The notes beneath the pieces were generated by a model. The model saw nothing but the letters and a program-made list of their open reading frames with translations. It was not told where the DNA came from and did no database searches. This document shows, piece by piece, positions 32,168-42,771 of a stretch of 64,000 bases of DNA. Made by a program: the position numbers and the translations under genes. The DNA is taken from assembly GCA_037953745.1 (NCBI GenBank), contig JBAKBP010003083.1:62001-126000 (forward strand), written 5' to 3'. Numbering within the stretch: position 1 is the first letter of the stretch; the number at the start of each line of letters is the position of its first letter. Source of the DNA: Lithodes maja. Taxonomy: Eukaryota; Arthropoda; Malacostraca; Decapoda; Lithodidae.

Positions 32168-34658
32168 ATGCCCAAGGGATCAAAACTCAATTTTAAAGGG
32201 AAGAAGGCTGCCAAGACCCCAGCTCCTACTACAGCCCCTGACAACGCGTCCGTCGACCTGTTCCTCACCCAGGATTCCGTGAATGTTATATCATCAGCCT
32301 CGGAGGAGGAGACAGAACACAGAGAGTATGAGGCTGGCCAACACATCTCCGATGAAGACGTCTCCGTCAGCAGCAATGCAGATGAAGATGTCACCACCCT
32401 ACCCATAAAACGCCATTTCTTTCCAAAGAATTTCCCGGAATTAGGTGACAGCCCGATGCACGAGTCAGACAATGATGAGGACCAGACGCAGATGTCTACC
32501 CAGCAAACGACTTCAACCGGCTTGACGACCCACTCACAGGACTCCCAAGACCGGCTTCTGCAACACCTCGAAAACAGCGGCCAGCCGATAAAAGGAAGCG
32601 TGTCTACGCCATCCTGCCGGAGGCACAGGAGGTGGCTGTCGCGGAGTGGTACCGCGATAATGAGTTCCTCTACAACAGGAAGCTGAGGGCATTCCGTGAC
32701 AGGAGCATGAAGGACATCGTGCTCAACAAAAAGGCCATGGAGTTGGGTGTTACAGGTGAGATATAATGGAATTCTTTTTAATAATTTGTGTTCAGAAATG
32801 TATGGAGTGTACAGGTATTGATGTAAATTTATTGTTTTGTAGTTCAAGTGCTGTTTAAATGGTTGGAGGGGATGCGGACGCGGTATGGGAAGCTGGTGGA
32901 GGTCAAGTCTGGTTCTGCTACCAAGTCCCTGACGGAGCGAGAGCAGTGGATAAAGGCGAATTTCTTCTTTCTCCAACCACACCTGGTCAAAAGTTCGACC
33001 AGGAAGAGCAAGGTACGTGAAAAATAATTAACCACGTTAAAATGTTGGTGAGATTATATTTACATATGGACAATGGAAACAAGTCGTGCACTTTGATATT
33101 GAAAATAATTGTTTAATTTATTCAACAAAATACAATACAATTTGCCAAATGGACACCAAATTCACATGTTGTTATGCATCATAAAAAAGTTCTTTACAAA
33201 TGTACATTGTATATTAATAATATAAATAATAATATAAATATAAATAATCACAGGGAATAGGTCCGCTTGGGGGCATTCTGTGTATGGCCACCCTCGTAAG
33301 GGGAGTAAGGCGTCCAGCAATAGATAGATAGATAATATAAATAATGTTCATGAGTCAATTATACATTACAATTTGTCAACTGTGTAACAAATTAACATGT
33401 TATATGCATTAAAAAGTCCCTTCACAAGTTTACATATAAAACTGATCTACGTTATGTTCATGAGTACATTATTCAATACTAGTGAAATATACAGTAAATT
33501 TACATGCACTTACGACATCATAAAGTGTCCTACAAGTTAATATTGATATTCATGTTATAAATTGTGTGAATGTGTTGTGTGAATGTATCATAATGATAAA
33601 TGTTGTGACAATAAATTATGTATTTATATGTTATATATATTTCACAGAAGTACAAAAAAGCTGATGCTGCCCCAGTCCCGGATGCTGCCGAGGAGAGTCT
33701 CGACGACCCGGAGGTAGAGGATGTGGATGAGGTGTCGCCAGCCGCTGAAGTTGTTGCCTCCACGTCCACGGCCGTGCCCACGGTACCCCGGCCCCGCACC
33801 AAAGCAGCTGCTACTCCAGAGGACCCCATTGAGAGGGACCTGTATGATAAGGTAATAATGTTATAATGTTATTAATAATGTTATTATTATATTTATGTAA
33901 TTGTAATGTATATCTTGCTCATGTTCTAATGTACAACTTTTCTGGCAACAGGTACGTCAGGGTGAGGAGAACCTTTTAATACCTGGCTACAGTGTATGAA
34001 TGTTTATGTAATTTTAATGTTTATCTTGCTCATGTTCTAATGTACAACTTTTTTGGCAACAGGTACGTCAGGGTGAGGAGAACCTGTAATACCTGGCTAC
34101 ATTGTATGAATGTTTATGTCATTTCATTTTTTATCTTGTTCATGTTATAAAGTTCAACCTTTCTGCCCACAGCTACGTCAGGGGGAGGAGAACTTAAACG
34201 AACTGTACCACCGCTGGGACACCAAGAAGCAGGACACCCCAGCACAGCAGGCGATTAAGCTGTTCCACGGCTATGTCCAGAACAGCCTGTTGGATCTGGA
34301 GCCGCCTCTCGTGGATCACTACTTAGGGGAGGTGATGCGGTTCACCAATGCTATGCGGTGCCATAGCCGTGGCACAGGGAGCCTCCCACGGTTTGGCCCT
34401 ATGGACTCGGATGCCCAACAATCTCGTACTTATCCACCACAACCCTACTATGAGAATCTGCAACCCCCCGGGCCTTCCTACTACCATGGTGGGAAACAAA
34501 TGGGTGCCTCTAACACACCAAGATCTTGGAGGTCTCACCCGCCAAGCATGGGACGACCTGAGGCCACACCAGTCGAGTCTCCCAGGGCCCACACACCACG
34601 CATGGCTGATATTTCCCCGGGGTTTGTGGATCGTATGATTAATGATGAATTCCAGTAA
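32168..34658 (+). CDS. Harbinger MADF DNA-binding protein, four exons
   Basis: Exons inferred from frame continuity and GT-AG borders: 32168-32755, 32843-33012, 33648-33851, 34173-34658. The MADF-like domain spans the first splice junction: AEWYRDNEFLYNRKLRAFRD and MKDIVLNKKAMELGV in exon 1, FKWLEGMRTRYGKLVEVKSG and WIKANFFFLQPHLVK in exon 2. Exon 1 begins with an acidic Ser/Glu-rich region. Exon 4 encodes a Pro-rich C-terminus ending DRMINDEFQ. MADF/Myb-type partners help PIF/Harbinger transposase bind termini and enter the nucleus. A frame change at about 32480-32490 (from the MHESDNDED frame to ADVYPANDFNRLDD) suggests a 1-nt indel, so this copy may be inactive or carry a sequencing error. 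Confidence 0.75.
33013..33647. other. Intron 2 of the MADF gene
   Basis: AT-rich, bounded by GTACGT and TTCACAG. It contains a dispersed repeat tail (33253-33335, ending in GATAGATAGATA) like those near 1285 and 20530. Confidence 0.6.
33911..34200 (+). repeat. Triplicated splice-acceptor/exon-start unit, period about 110 bp
   Basis: Three tandem units start at 33911, 34022 and 34132 (TATCTTG(C/T)TCATGTT). Each ends in a polypyrimidine tract, an AG, and then the exon-4 beginning CTACGTCAGGG(G/T)GAGGAGAAC or its GTACGTCAGG variant. Acceptors fall at 33950-33951, 34061-34062 and 34171-34172. Only the last leads into the long open exon. The first two would give RQGEENLLIPGYSV-stop or RQGEENL-stop. 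Confidence 0.85.
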
Positions 34659-35313
34659 ACCAACACTGTGTACCTGCCTGTCTGTGATGCTCTCCAACCG
34701 TGTACCTGCTATCATTCTAGTTTAATATAAAATATATATACAGTGTTATAAATAAAGTATTACAATGTTTGTAATTGTGTCGTAGTTTCTCCTAAAAGAA
34801 GGGTTTGTAACAACAGATAATTCACATGCCACATAATTGAAAAATATTAATATGGGAAACTATTATGAATGAAAAAATTAATTTATATAAATGATTTATC
34901 TTAGTAATTTTGACAAAGAATAATACTACAACAAATTACTTGGATAACCTTTTTAGTAACAATAGCTTGGTTAGATTTATAGTAAAAATATTTGATTTAC
35001 ACAGTTGACTAGTAAACATTAGTAAAGACAAGTTTCATATTAAATAATAAGAAAAATAGAACTTGGAATACTTGGTTATATTGATAGTCAAAACAATTAG
35101 TTGACTATTAAACATTAACAATAAAATAACTGGTGTCAATGCAATCATAGTAATAAAGAAATGATAGACCGATGGAAATCAAAGTAGGCAATATAAATTT
35201 AATATACAAAATTAACATGGCAAACGTAGTGCATATTAAAATTTAATGAACGCTTGAATGACTTTTGAGTGGATAAACAATACTAATTAGATTAAAAATA
35301 AGTACTTACCGGT
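34659..35313. other. Convergent 3' spacer of the Harbinger genes
   Basis: AT-rich and without coding signal. It includes the polyadenylation signal given separately. Confidence 0.6.
34751..34756 (+). terminator. Polyadenylation signal AATAAA of the MADF gene
   Basis: AATAAA 93 bp after the stop codon, followed by a GT-rich stretch (34765-34785). Confidence 0.65.
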
Positions 35314-36594
35314 TTACTGGCGAGGCACCTGCCAGGACAGGCGCTGTTGTGGCCTGCTGTAGTAGTCTGTCAAGTATTCCCTCACAAGTTTGGCAGCGGC
35401 TGGCCCAGTCTGGCGTTGCAATGGCTCCAGTCCATCCAAGGGATCCCTGTTCCAGTCACCTTGTGGCTCGTTGGTTGCACAATGTTGATGTTGTCGTTGT
35501 AGTTCTGGGCGTCTGTCAATGAGCTTGTTATGGAGTATGCAGGCTGCGAGGACAACCTTCTCCACGGTGCTGGGGTGAATATTGAGAGTGGTAAGAAGAC
35601 ACCGGAAGCGGTTCGCCAGCATACCAAAGGCATTTTCAAACTGCCTCCTGGCCCGAGAAAGTCTGTAGTTGAAATTCCTCTTGGGTTGATCGAGTCCTCG
35701 GAAAGGGTATGGCTTCTGCAACCACTCCCTCATGGGGAATGCTTCGTCACCCACAAGGAAGTAGGGCACTGGCTTGTCATCCCCTGGGAATGACTCAGGT
35801 GCCGGCAGTCCTGCTGCACCATCCTCCAGCGCCTTCCAGATGTCGGTCACCTGGAAAATGCCCCATCAGATGCGGACCCGTTCGCTCCAACATCCACATA
35901 CATAAATTTCCCCAGCTGATCAACAACTGCCAGGAGCACCATGGAGTTGTAGTGCTTGTAGTTGAAGTAAATGGACCCAGTGTTTGCAGGAGGCTGTATG
36001 GCAATGTGCTTTCCGTCGATTGCTCCACGGTGTGCCGGAAGTTCCACCTGTCATTGAACCCCTTCCAGCCTTCCGGTGTTGATGGGCAGACAATTACCTC
36101 CTCCATGTACTCTTGAATTATGGCCTCGCACGTCTCACGTACCACCAGGGAAATTGTGTTGGCACCAACAAGAAAATTGAGTGCCATACTCTTGTATGCC
36201 TCGCCCGTTGCCAAGAACGTAGAGTCATGACAACTCGCAAACCAGGCTCCAGGGGCTTTTTCCAATTGGTTTCCTCCTTCTTGATCCCGGGTGTCACACG
36301 GCTTACGATCTCATTGTAGAGCTCCTCGTCCATACGGAGATAGTACTTGTAGGTGGGCTTGTCGATTGCCATTAGCGTCTTCATCAATTGGTGGTAGTGT
36401 CCGTAGGATAATCTCTGTCTATACAATGGCTTGACGCTGCAGCTTCGTGGTGTCCTGGCACGTACATGGCGGGCCCGCTTTAATTTCAAGAGGGTGTGGC
36501 ACATCAGCTGATGATTGAGGGTGGCAACGACAAGCTCCTGGAAGTGTATGGCCCTCTCCAAATCATCGCTCAGGTCATCAGGGGGTGCTGCCAT
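35314..36594 (-). pseudogene. PIF/Harbinger DDE transposase, frameshifted
   Basis: Start taken at the ATG at 36594 (MAAPPDDLSDDLERA), because a TATA box lies just upstream (36651-36657) of that ATG but downstream of the earlier in-frame ATG at 36669. Collinear blocks in three frames give a HARBI1-like protein: KYYLRMDEELYNEIVSRVTP, then LATGEAYKSMALNFLVGANTIS, GAIDGKHIAI with the first catalytic Asp (36017-36015), FLVGDEAFPM with the second Asp (35748-35746), and RRQFENAFGML with the Glu (35637-35635), then ILHNKLIDRRPE. All DDE residues survive. Single-base shifts at about 36220, 36035 and 35857 break the frame, so it is non-functional as assembled. Confidence 0.85.
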
Positions 36595-36650
36595 GTTGCC
36601 GTGTCGATCGCTGGGATGAAACTGGTGGGGTGTGAGCCAACCCATTTCTT

Positions 36651-36657
36651 TTATATA
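36651..36657 (-). promoter_or_regulatory. TATA box of the Harbinger transposase
   Basis: TATATAA on the minus strand, within CCTATATAAAAG, 57-63 bp before the chosen ATG. This places a start site near 36620. Confidence 0.6.
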
Positions 36658-36710
36658 GGGCAGGCACAAATGTTCTTGCTACAGTACGAATGTTCGTAAA
36701 GCAGTCTGAT

Positions 36711-36713
<3 letters not shown>

Positions 36714-36748
<35 letters not shown>

Positions 36749-38952
36749 ACGATGAACGGAGGAAGGAAAAACACAGATAAAGCAAAAAGGTCCATGTGCC
36801 TAAAGGCATCCTCCATTCATAAAATGTTTGTAACAACTGGATTTAAACATTTGTAGATTGTAAGTTTGTGGAAAGCAATTCGAGGGAAGTGAATTCCAAA
36901 GAGTAGTAGCTCTGGGGATAAATGAATTCTGATAAGCAGAAGTTCTGCATTGTGGAGGAGAAAGTGTAAATTCATGGGCGCTCTCAGCTGCCCTAGTTCT
37001 ACGGGGAAAGATGTGGAGAGGCGGCACAATTGAAGCAAGTTCCTCGGAACAATTGCTGTGAAAATATCTGTAGAATAATGCAAGGGATGCAACGTTTCTT
37101 CGTATGGACAATGTAGGAAGGTCCTGTGTGATTGCAGGGTTATTGATTAATCTAATAGCTTTATTTTGAATTTTGTCCAACTGCCTCAATGCAACCACTC
37201 CACTTCCACCCCACAGAGGTGAACAGTAATCCATCTGAGAACGCACATGACATGACTTTTATATATCACGGCCAACTGCTCGTCAGTGAAGAATTCTCGA
37301 ACTCTGTACAGGAGTCCCAGTTTTTTAGAGGCATTCTTAGCAATGCTTCTAACATAATGTGTCCAGCTCAAGTTAGTAGTTAATGTTACACCGAGAATGT
37401 CAATACTAGGGGAAGTGGGAATATTTACATCATTAAAAAATATATGGGAGTCAGTGAGATTCTGTCGGTTATAAAATTGAATGTACTTGGTTTTCTGTGC
37501 ATTAAAGGAAACTAGATTCTTTTGTCCCCATCCATCAATTCTAGAAAGGTCCTGGTTCAGAGAAATTGCAGTGTTTATTTTTGAATTTATAAGATCGGGT
37601 TGGGTGAAAGAATTGGTAAATGTGAAGGAACTGTGGAGTGTTGAGTCATCTGCGTAGGAATGTATTGGATTATGAGTGGTAGATATGAGATCATTGATAT
37701 GAATGAGGAACAGAATTGGGGCCAAAACTGATCCCTGGGGAACACCAGCATTTATTGAGTGAAATTGAGAATAAAGGCCATCTACCATTACACGTATTTT
37801 TCTGTTATGAAGATAAGAAGAAATTAGAGGAACTAATGATACAAGGCCGTAGTGTGACATCTTCGACAATAAGGATTGATGCCAGACTCTATCAAATGCC
37901 TTTGATATATCCAGTGCTATTGTATGTGTTTCACCATGTTGGTCTGTAGCTTGGTTGATTTGATGCGTAAGAAGGCAAAGCATGTCTGCAGTTGATCGAC
38001 ATCGTCTAAAACCATATTGCCTATCACTGATTAATTTATTATTCTCAAGATGCTTAATTATGTGATTATTTAATATAATTTCAAAGACTTTACCAAGAGT
38101 GGAAGTTATAGCTATTGGTCTGTAGTTTGATGGATCTGAAGAGGCACCTTTTTTAGGAACTGGATGGATGTTTGCTTCTTTCCAGGGTACTGGGAAGCAT
38201 GAGGTATGAGTACACAGACGGACAAATTTTGCCAATACAGGAGCGAGCACCAAGGAGCAATTCTTAAGTACTATTGGAGGAATTTCATCTGGACCAGGAG
38301 CCTTATCTACCGAGAGATTCTGCAAAATAGTTTTGACATGTCTGGTGTAGATCTTAAGTGAGGGAATTTCAGGCGAATTAAAATTAAGTACAGGGACATC
38401 TTGATTTATTTCATCTAAGGTTGAGTTGGTGGAGAAAATATCCGCAAGAAGGTTAGCTTTACCTCGTGGGTCACTTACAAGATTGCCAGTCGGAGATTTT
38501 AATGGTGGAATGGATGAAGCAGTAGTGAAGTTGGATTTAAATGAGTTAAGAGTAGACCAAAATATTTTGTTATCATTTGGATTATTTAGAAGTTTATTTG
38601 CCTGCTTGTGGAGAAAGTTTGATTTAGTTAGGTTTAATACAGTTTTGGCATGATTTCTGATGTTTCTAAAGTAATTAAAGGCTTCATGTGTTTTTGATCT
38701 TGTGTATGCATTGTAGGCTATTGCTTTTTGTTCAGTTACTCTAGCACAATTATGGTCAAACCATTTAGGTGAATTAGATCTTTTACTGTACTTTTGATGA
38801 GGAATAAAAGTTTCCATTCCAATTTTTACAAAATCTTGTATGTGGCTCAAGGTGGAGTGTGCATCATTAGAAAAGAAAGAGGTCCAGGGAATATCAATAA
38901 AGAAACCTTGAAGACCCTCCCAGTCTGCCCTATCGTAATGCCACCAACTCAA
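36714..38952 (-). mobile_element. Jockey-like LINE, left arm of head-to-head pair
   Basis: The minus-strand copy ends in a poly(A) run (read as T at 36714-36742). Coding sequence from 38952 reads SWWHYDRADWEGL, the region before RT, APGPDEIPPIVLKNC, PVPKKGA, DISKAFDRVWHQSLLSKM, AGVPQGSVLAPILF, SYADDSTLHS, ILGVTLTTNLSW. A single frameshift at about 37240 separates the last 148 codons (RSQMDYCSPLWGG to the end at 36800). The endonuclease is missing. It is a different subfamily from the Jockey-like copies at 1-8846. Confidence 0.9.
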
Positions 38953-40628
38953 CCTTAGATGAAATAAATCAAGATGTTCCTGTACTTAATTTTAATTCGC
39001 CTGAAATTCCCTCACTTAAGATCCACACCAGACATGTCAAAAATATTTTGCAGAATCTCTCGGTAGATAAGGCTCCTGGTCCAGATGAAATTCCTCCAAT
39101 AGTACTTAAGAATTGCTCCTTGGTGCTCGCTCCTGTATTGGCAAAAATGTTCCGTCTGTGTACTCATACCTCATGCTTCCCAGTACCCTGGAAAGAAGCA
39201 AACATCCATCCAGTTCCTAAAAAAGGTGCCTCTTCAGATCCATCAAACTACAGACCAATAGCTATAACTTCCACTCTTGGTAAAGTCTTTGAAATTATAT
39301 TAAATAATCACATAATTAAGCATCTTGAGAATAATAAATTAATCAGTGATAGGCAATATGGTTTTAGACGATGTCGATCAACTGCAGACATGCTTTGCCT
39401 TCTTACGCATCAAATCAACCAAGCTACAGACCAACATGGTGAAACACATACAATAGCACTGGATATATCAAAGGCATTTGATAGAGTCTGGCATCAATCC
39501 TTATTGTCGAAGATGTCACACTACGGCCTTGCATCATTAGTTCCACTAATTTCTTCTTATCTTCATAACAGAAAAATACGTGTAATGGTAGATGGCCTTT
39601 ATTCTCAATTTCACTCAATAAATGCTGGTGTTCCCCAGGGATCAGTTTTGGCCCCAATTCTGTTCCTCATTCATATCAATGATCTCATATCTACCACTCA
39701 TAATCCAATACATTCCTACGCAGATGACTCAACACTCCACAGTTCCTTCACATTTACCAATTCTTTCACCCAACCCAATCTTATTAATTAAAAAATAAAC
39801 ACTGCAATTTCTCTGAACCAGGACCTTTCTAGAATTAATGGATGGGGACAAAAGAATCTAGTTTCCTTTAATGCACAGAAAACCAAGTACATTCAATTTT
39901 ATAACCGACAGAATCTCACTGACTCCCATATATTTTTTAATGATGTAAATATTCCCACTTCCCCTAGTATTGACATTCTCGGTGTAACATTAACTACTAA
40001 CTTGAGTTGGACACATTATGTTAGAAGCATTGCTAAGAATGCCTCTAAAAAACTGGGACTCCTGTACAGAGTTTGCGAATCTTCACTGACGAGCAGTTGG
40101 CCGTGATATATAAAAGTCATGTGCGTTCTCAGATGGATTACTGTTCACCTCTGTGGGGTGGAAGTGGAGTGGTTGCATTGAGGCAGTTGGACAAAATTCA
40201 AAATAAAGCTATTAGATTAATCAATAACCCTGCAATCACACAGGACCTTCCTACATTATCCATACGAAGAAACGTTGCATCCCTTGCATTATTCTACAGA
40301 TATTTTCACAGCAATTGTTCCGAGGAACTTGCTTCAATTGTGCCGCCTCTCCACATCTTTCCCCGTAGAACTAGGGCAGCTGAGAGCGCCCATGAATTTA
40401 CACTTTCTCCTCCACAATGCAGAACTTCTGCTTATCAGAATTCATTTATCCCCAGAGCTACTACTCTTTGGAATTCACTTCCCTCGAATTGCTTTCCACA
40501 AACTTACAATCTACAAATGTTTAAATCAGTTGTTACAAACATTTTATGAATGGAGGATGCCTTTAGGCACATGGACCTTTTTGTTTTATCTGTGTTTTTC
40601 CTTCCTCCGTTCATTGTCTCTTTAAACA
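38940..40628 (+). mobile_element. Jockey-like LINE, right arm of head-to-head pair
   Basis: The near-identical inverse of 36743-38432. It begins at TNSTLDEINQDVPVLNF (38941) without the extra 507 bp that the left arm has. The RT core is open at 39048-39791 (APGPDEIPPIVL, AGVPQGSVLAP, SYADDSTLHS), stopped by TAA at 39789, resumes, shifts at about 40075, and ends at 40549. A short A-rich tail follows (40625-40636). Confidence 0.9.
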
Positions 40629-40636
40629 AAAAAAAT

Positions 40637-41060
40637 TTAGTCACCAAAACAGGTTCAGAGTGGAAGGTGTGGTAGGTGATAGACAGGTGGCCTGTATCAG
40701 ACAGTGATCAGAAGATCCAAGCGGGGACCTCACTGTAACATCATAATTTTCTGAATTGGTTGTTCTAATGTTGTTCTTCTCTATCGGTTGTTTGTCGGCA
40801 TCTCATCGGTTTTAGTTCGTTCAAGTTCGGTTCATTATCGTAAATCATTCCAATGTCATTCGGAACTGTGTCTGATGATTCGGGTATGTTCGTAACTCAT
40901 TCTTTGCATAATGAGTTTATGTTCGGTTCTTGTTCGGTAGTTTGTTCGGAGTTTGTCGTAGGTCGTTCTTGACTATCGTATATTATTCTTAACTCATTCG
41001 GGCCATGTTCGTAGGCCTCACCAATCGAGAGGGTCTCGGCATAATTCGGTAAAAATGTGC
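40637..41060. promoter_or_regulatory. Harbinger right subterminal region
   Basis: No gene. It carries many GTTCGG, TTCGTA and ATCGTA motifs, mirroring 31293-31830. Confidence 0.5.
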
Positions 41061-41118
41061 CAAGTCATCCTATTCGGGACTTTGTCCTAGTACGTTCGGC
41101 CTCTGTATGACGTGGCCT
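41061..41118 (-). repeat. Harbinger right terminal inverted repeat
   Basis: Inverse of 31235-31292 with one mismatch, followed by TTA (41119-41121). Confidence 0.95.
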
Positions 41119-42708
41119 TTAGTAGGGGACAGATGGGTTAGTAACTGAGGGGAGGATAAAATAAAGTTATTCATTTACAAACGCAGTCAGTCGCGGATTT
41201 GATGCGAGATATTTGTCTAGGCGAAGTTTAAATGAATCAACGGTGCTGCAGTCTATAACATCTCAGGGAAGCCCATTCCATAAGTTGACAACTCGATTGA
41301 AGAAGAAATTCTTAGATTCGTGTGAGTTAAAAGATTTACAAAAATGTTGCAACCGTTTCCCCACGTGTAATTAGATTGGTCGATAGTGAAGTACTTACTA
41401 CAGTTCATATTGTCGATGCCTTTGATGATTTTGAACACTTGAATTAAGTCACCTCTTAATCTGCGCTGGGTTAAAGGAAATAGATTTAATTCTCTAAAAC
41501 GCTCCTCGTATGGTTTGTTCTTTAGGCTAGGTATCATTTTGGTAACTCTACATTGAACTCATTCTTGCTTGTCTATATCTTTTTGGTAATAATGGCACCA
41601 GGATTGAACGCAGTATTCCAGAAGAGGGCGGACTAAAGAATTGTAAATGGTTAGGATAACGTCTTTGGATTTATGCTCAAATGACCTGCCTATAAAGCCA
41701 ATTATTTTGTTTGCCTTCTCAACAACTTCTGAACATTGTTCACTCGGTTTTAGGTTACTTGATATTATTACTCCCAGATCGGTTTCTCGGTTACATTCTT
41801 AAGCTGAGTGCCATTCATCAAATAGTTTGCTTTCTCATTTTGGTAACCGATATGTAGTACTTTACATTTATCCGCATTGAAACTCATTTGCCAAATTTGG
41901 GCACAACATGACAACATATCTAGATTGTGTTGCATATCGTCAACTTGTTCTTTTGAGAGTAGGCTATTTGCAATTTTTGTATCGTCAGCAAATTTGAGAT
42001 TGTACAGGTGAGACCCTCATCTATGTCGTTGATGTAAATTAGAAAGATAATTGGTCCTAGTACCGATCCCTGGGGTACCCCGCTACTTACATTGGTCCAT
42101 TTAGATGCCTTACCGTTTATGACTACTCTTTGCTTTCTGTCGCTGAGCCAATTTTCTATCCATTTCAACACACCGTCTTGTATTCCATGCGCTTTTAGTT
42201 TAAGAAGTAAACGTTTGTGGGGAACTTTGTCAAAGGCCTTTTGAAAATCAAGGTACATAATATCTACAGCTTTACTCTCATCGTAGAGGTTGAGGGTATC
42301 GTGGAAGAAGTCTAAGAGGTTTGTTAAACAGGAACGTTTTTTATGAAAGCTGTGTTGAGTATCTTTAAGTATGTTATTTTCCTCTAAGTGATTTATGAGT
42401 CTGTCTCTTATGAGTGTTTCCAACATTTTACATACAACTGAGGTTAAGCTAATTGGACGATAGTTACTGGGTAGGGATTTGCTGCCTTTTTTTAATATCG
42501 GTGTTACGTTGGCTAGCTTCCACTGATCAGGCATAGTTCCAGACTGCAAGGATTTATTGAATAGCAATGTCAGTGGTTTGGAGAGCTCATCCTTTGCTTC
42601 CTTTACGACTCTAGGTGAGATTGTATCAAGTCCAGGCGTTTTATTTACCTTGAGTTTATCTAAACAATTCAATACTTCTCTCTCTGTAACGGTGATATTG
42701 TTTAGTAA
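41119..42708 (-). pseudogene. CR1 LINE, 5'-truncated, right of the Harbinger insertion
   Basis: Collinear with the intact CR1 (56824-58415): ITVTEREVLNCLDKLKVNKTPG start (about 42690), NYRPISLTSVVCKMLETLI, YLDFQKAFDKVPHKRLL, SGVPQGSVLGPIIF. There is a frameshift just before the FADD motif (about 42000) and further breaks to the C-terminus at about 41250. The 3' UTR resumes at 31231 on the far side of the Harbinger. Shares with the intact copy suggest modest divergence. Confidence 0.9.
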
Positions 42709-42771
42709 ATTGACCAGTAAAGAGGGCAGGACTTCAGGGAGTTTTGAATAGATTAATAGCTGATGTAAACA

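Larger units (their letters stand above)
31235..41118. mobile_element. PIF/Harbinger DNA transposon, with nested LINE pair
   Basis: A complete unit bounded by inverted repeats of 58 bp and flanked by TTA on both sides (31232-31234, 41119-41121), the trinucleotide target duplication of PIF/Harbinger. It carries the two expected genes: a MADF-type DNA-binding protein (plus) and a DDE transposase (minus). They are convergent, with a shared 3' spacer at 34659-35313. The sequence from 36714 to about 40628 is a secondary insertion of two Jockey-like LINEs. Without it the element would be about 6 kb. Confidence 0.92.

Noticed and set aside
35314..36594. HARBI1-like domesticated host gene
   Set aside because: It has three frameshifts and lies between matched terminal repeats with a MADF partner, so it is a transposon gene.
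37716..37949. 77-codon frame repeated at 39424-39657 (MGPKLIPGEHQ...)
   Set aside because: It is antisense to the RT palm in both LINE arms, and is conserved only because the arms are duplicates.
36714..40628. Twin-priming 5' inversion of a single LINE
   Set aside because: Twin priming leaves one 3' tail and little overlap. Here both arms carry the same 3' end and overlap over 1.7 kb.
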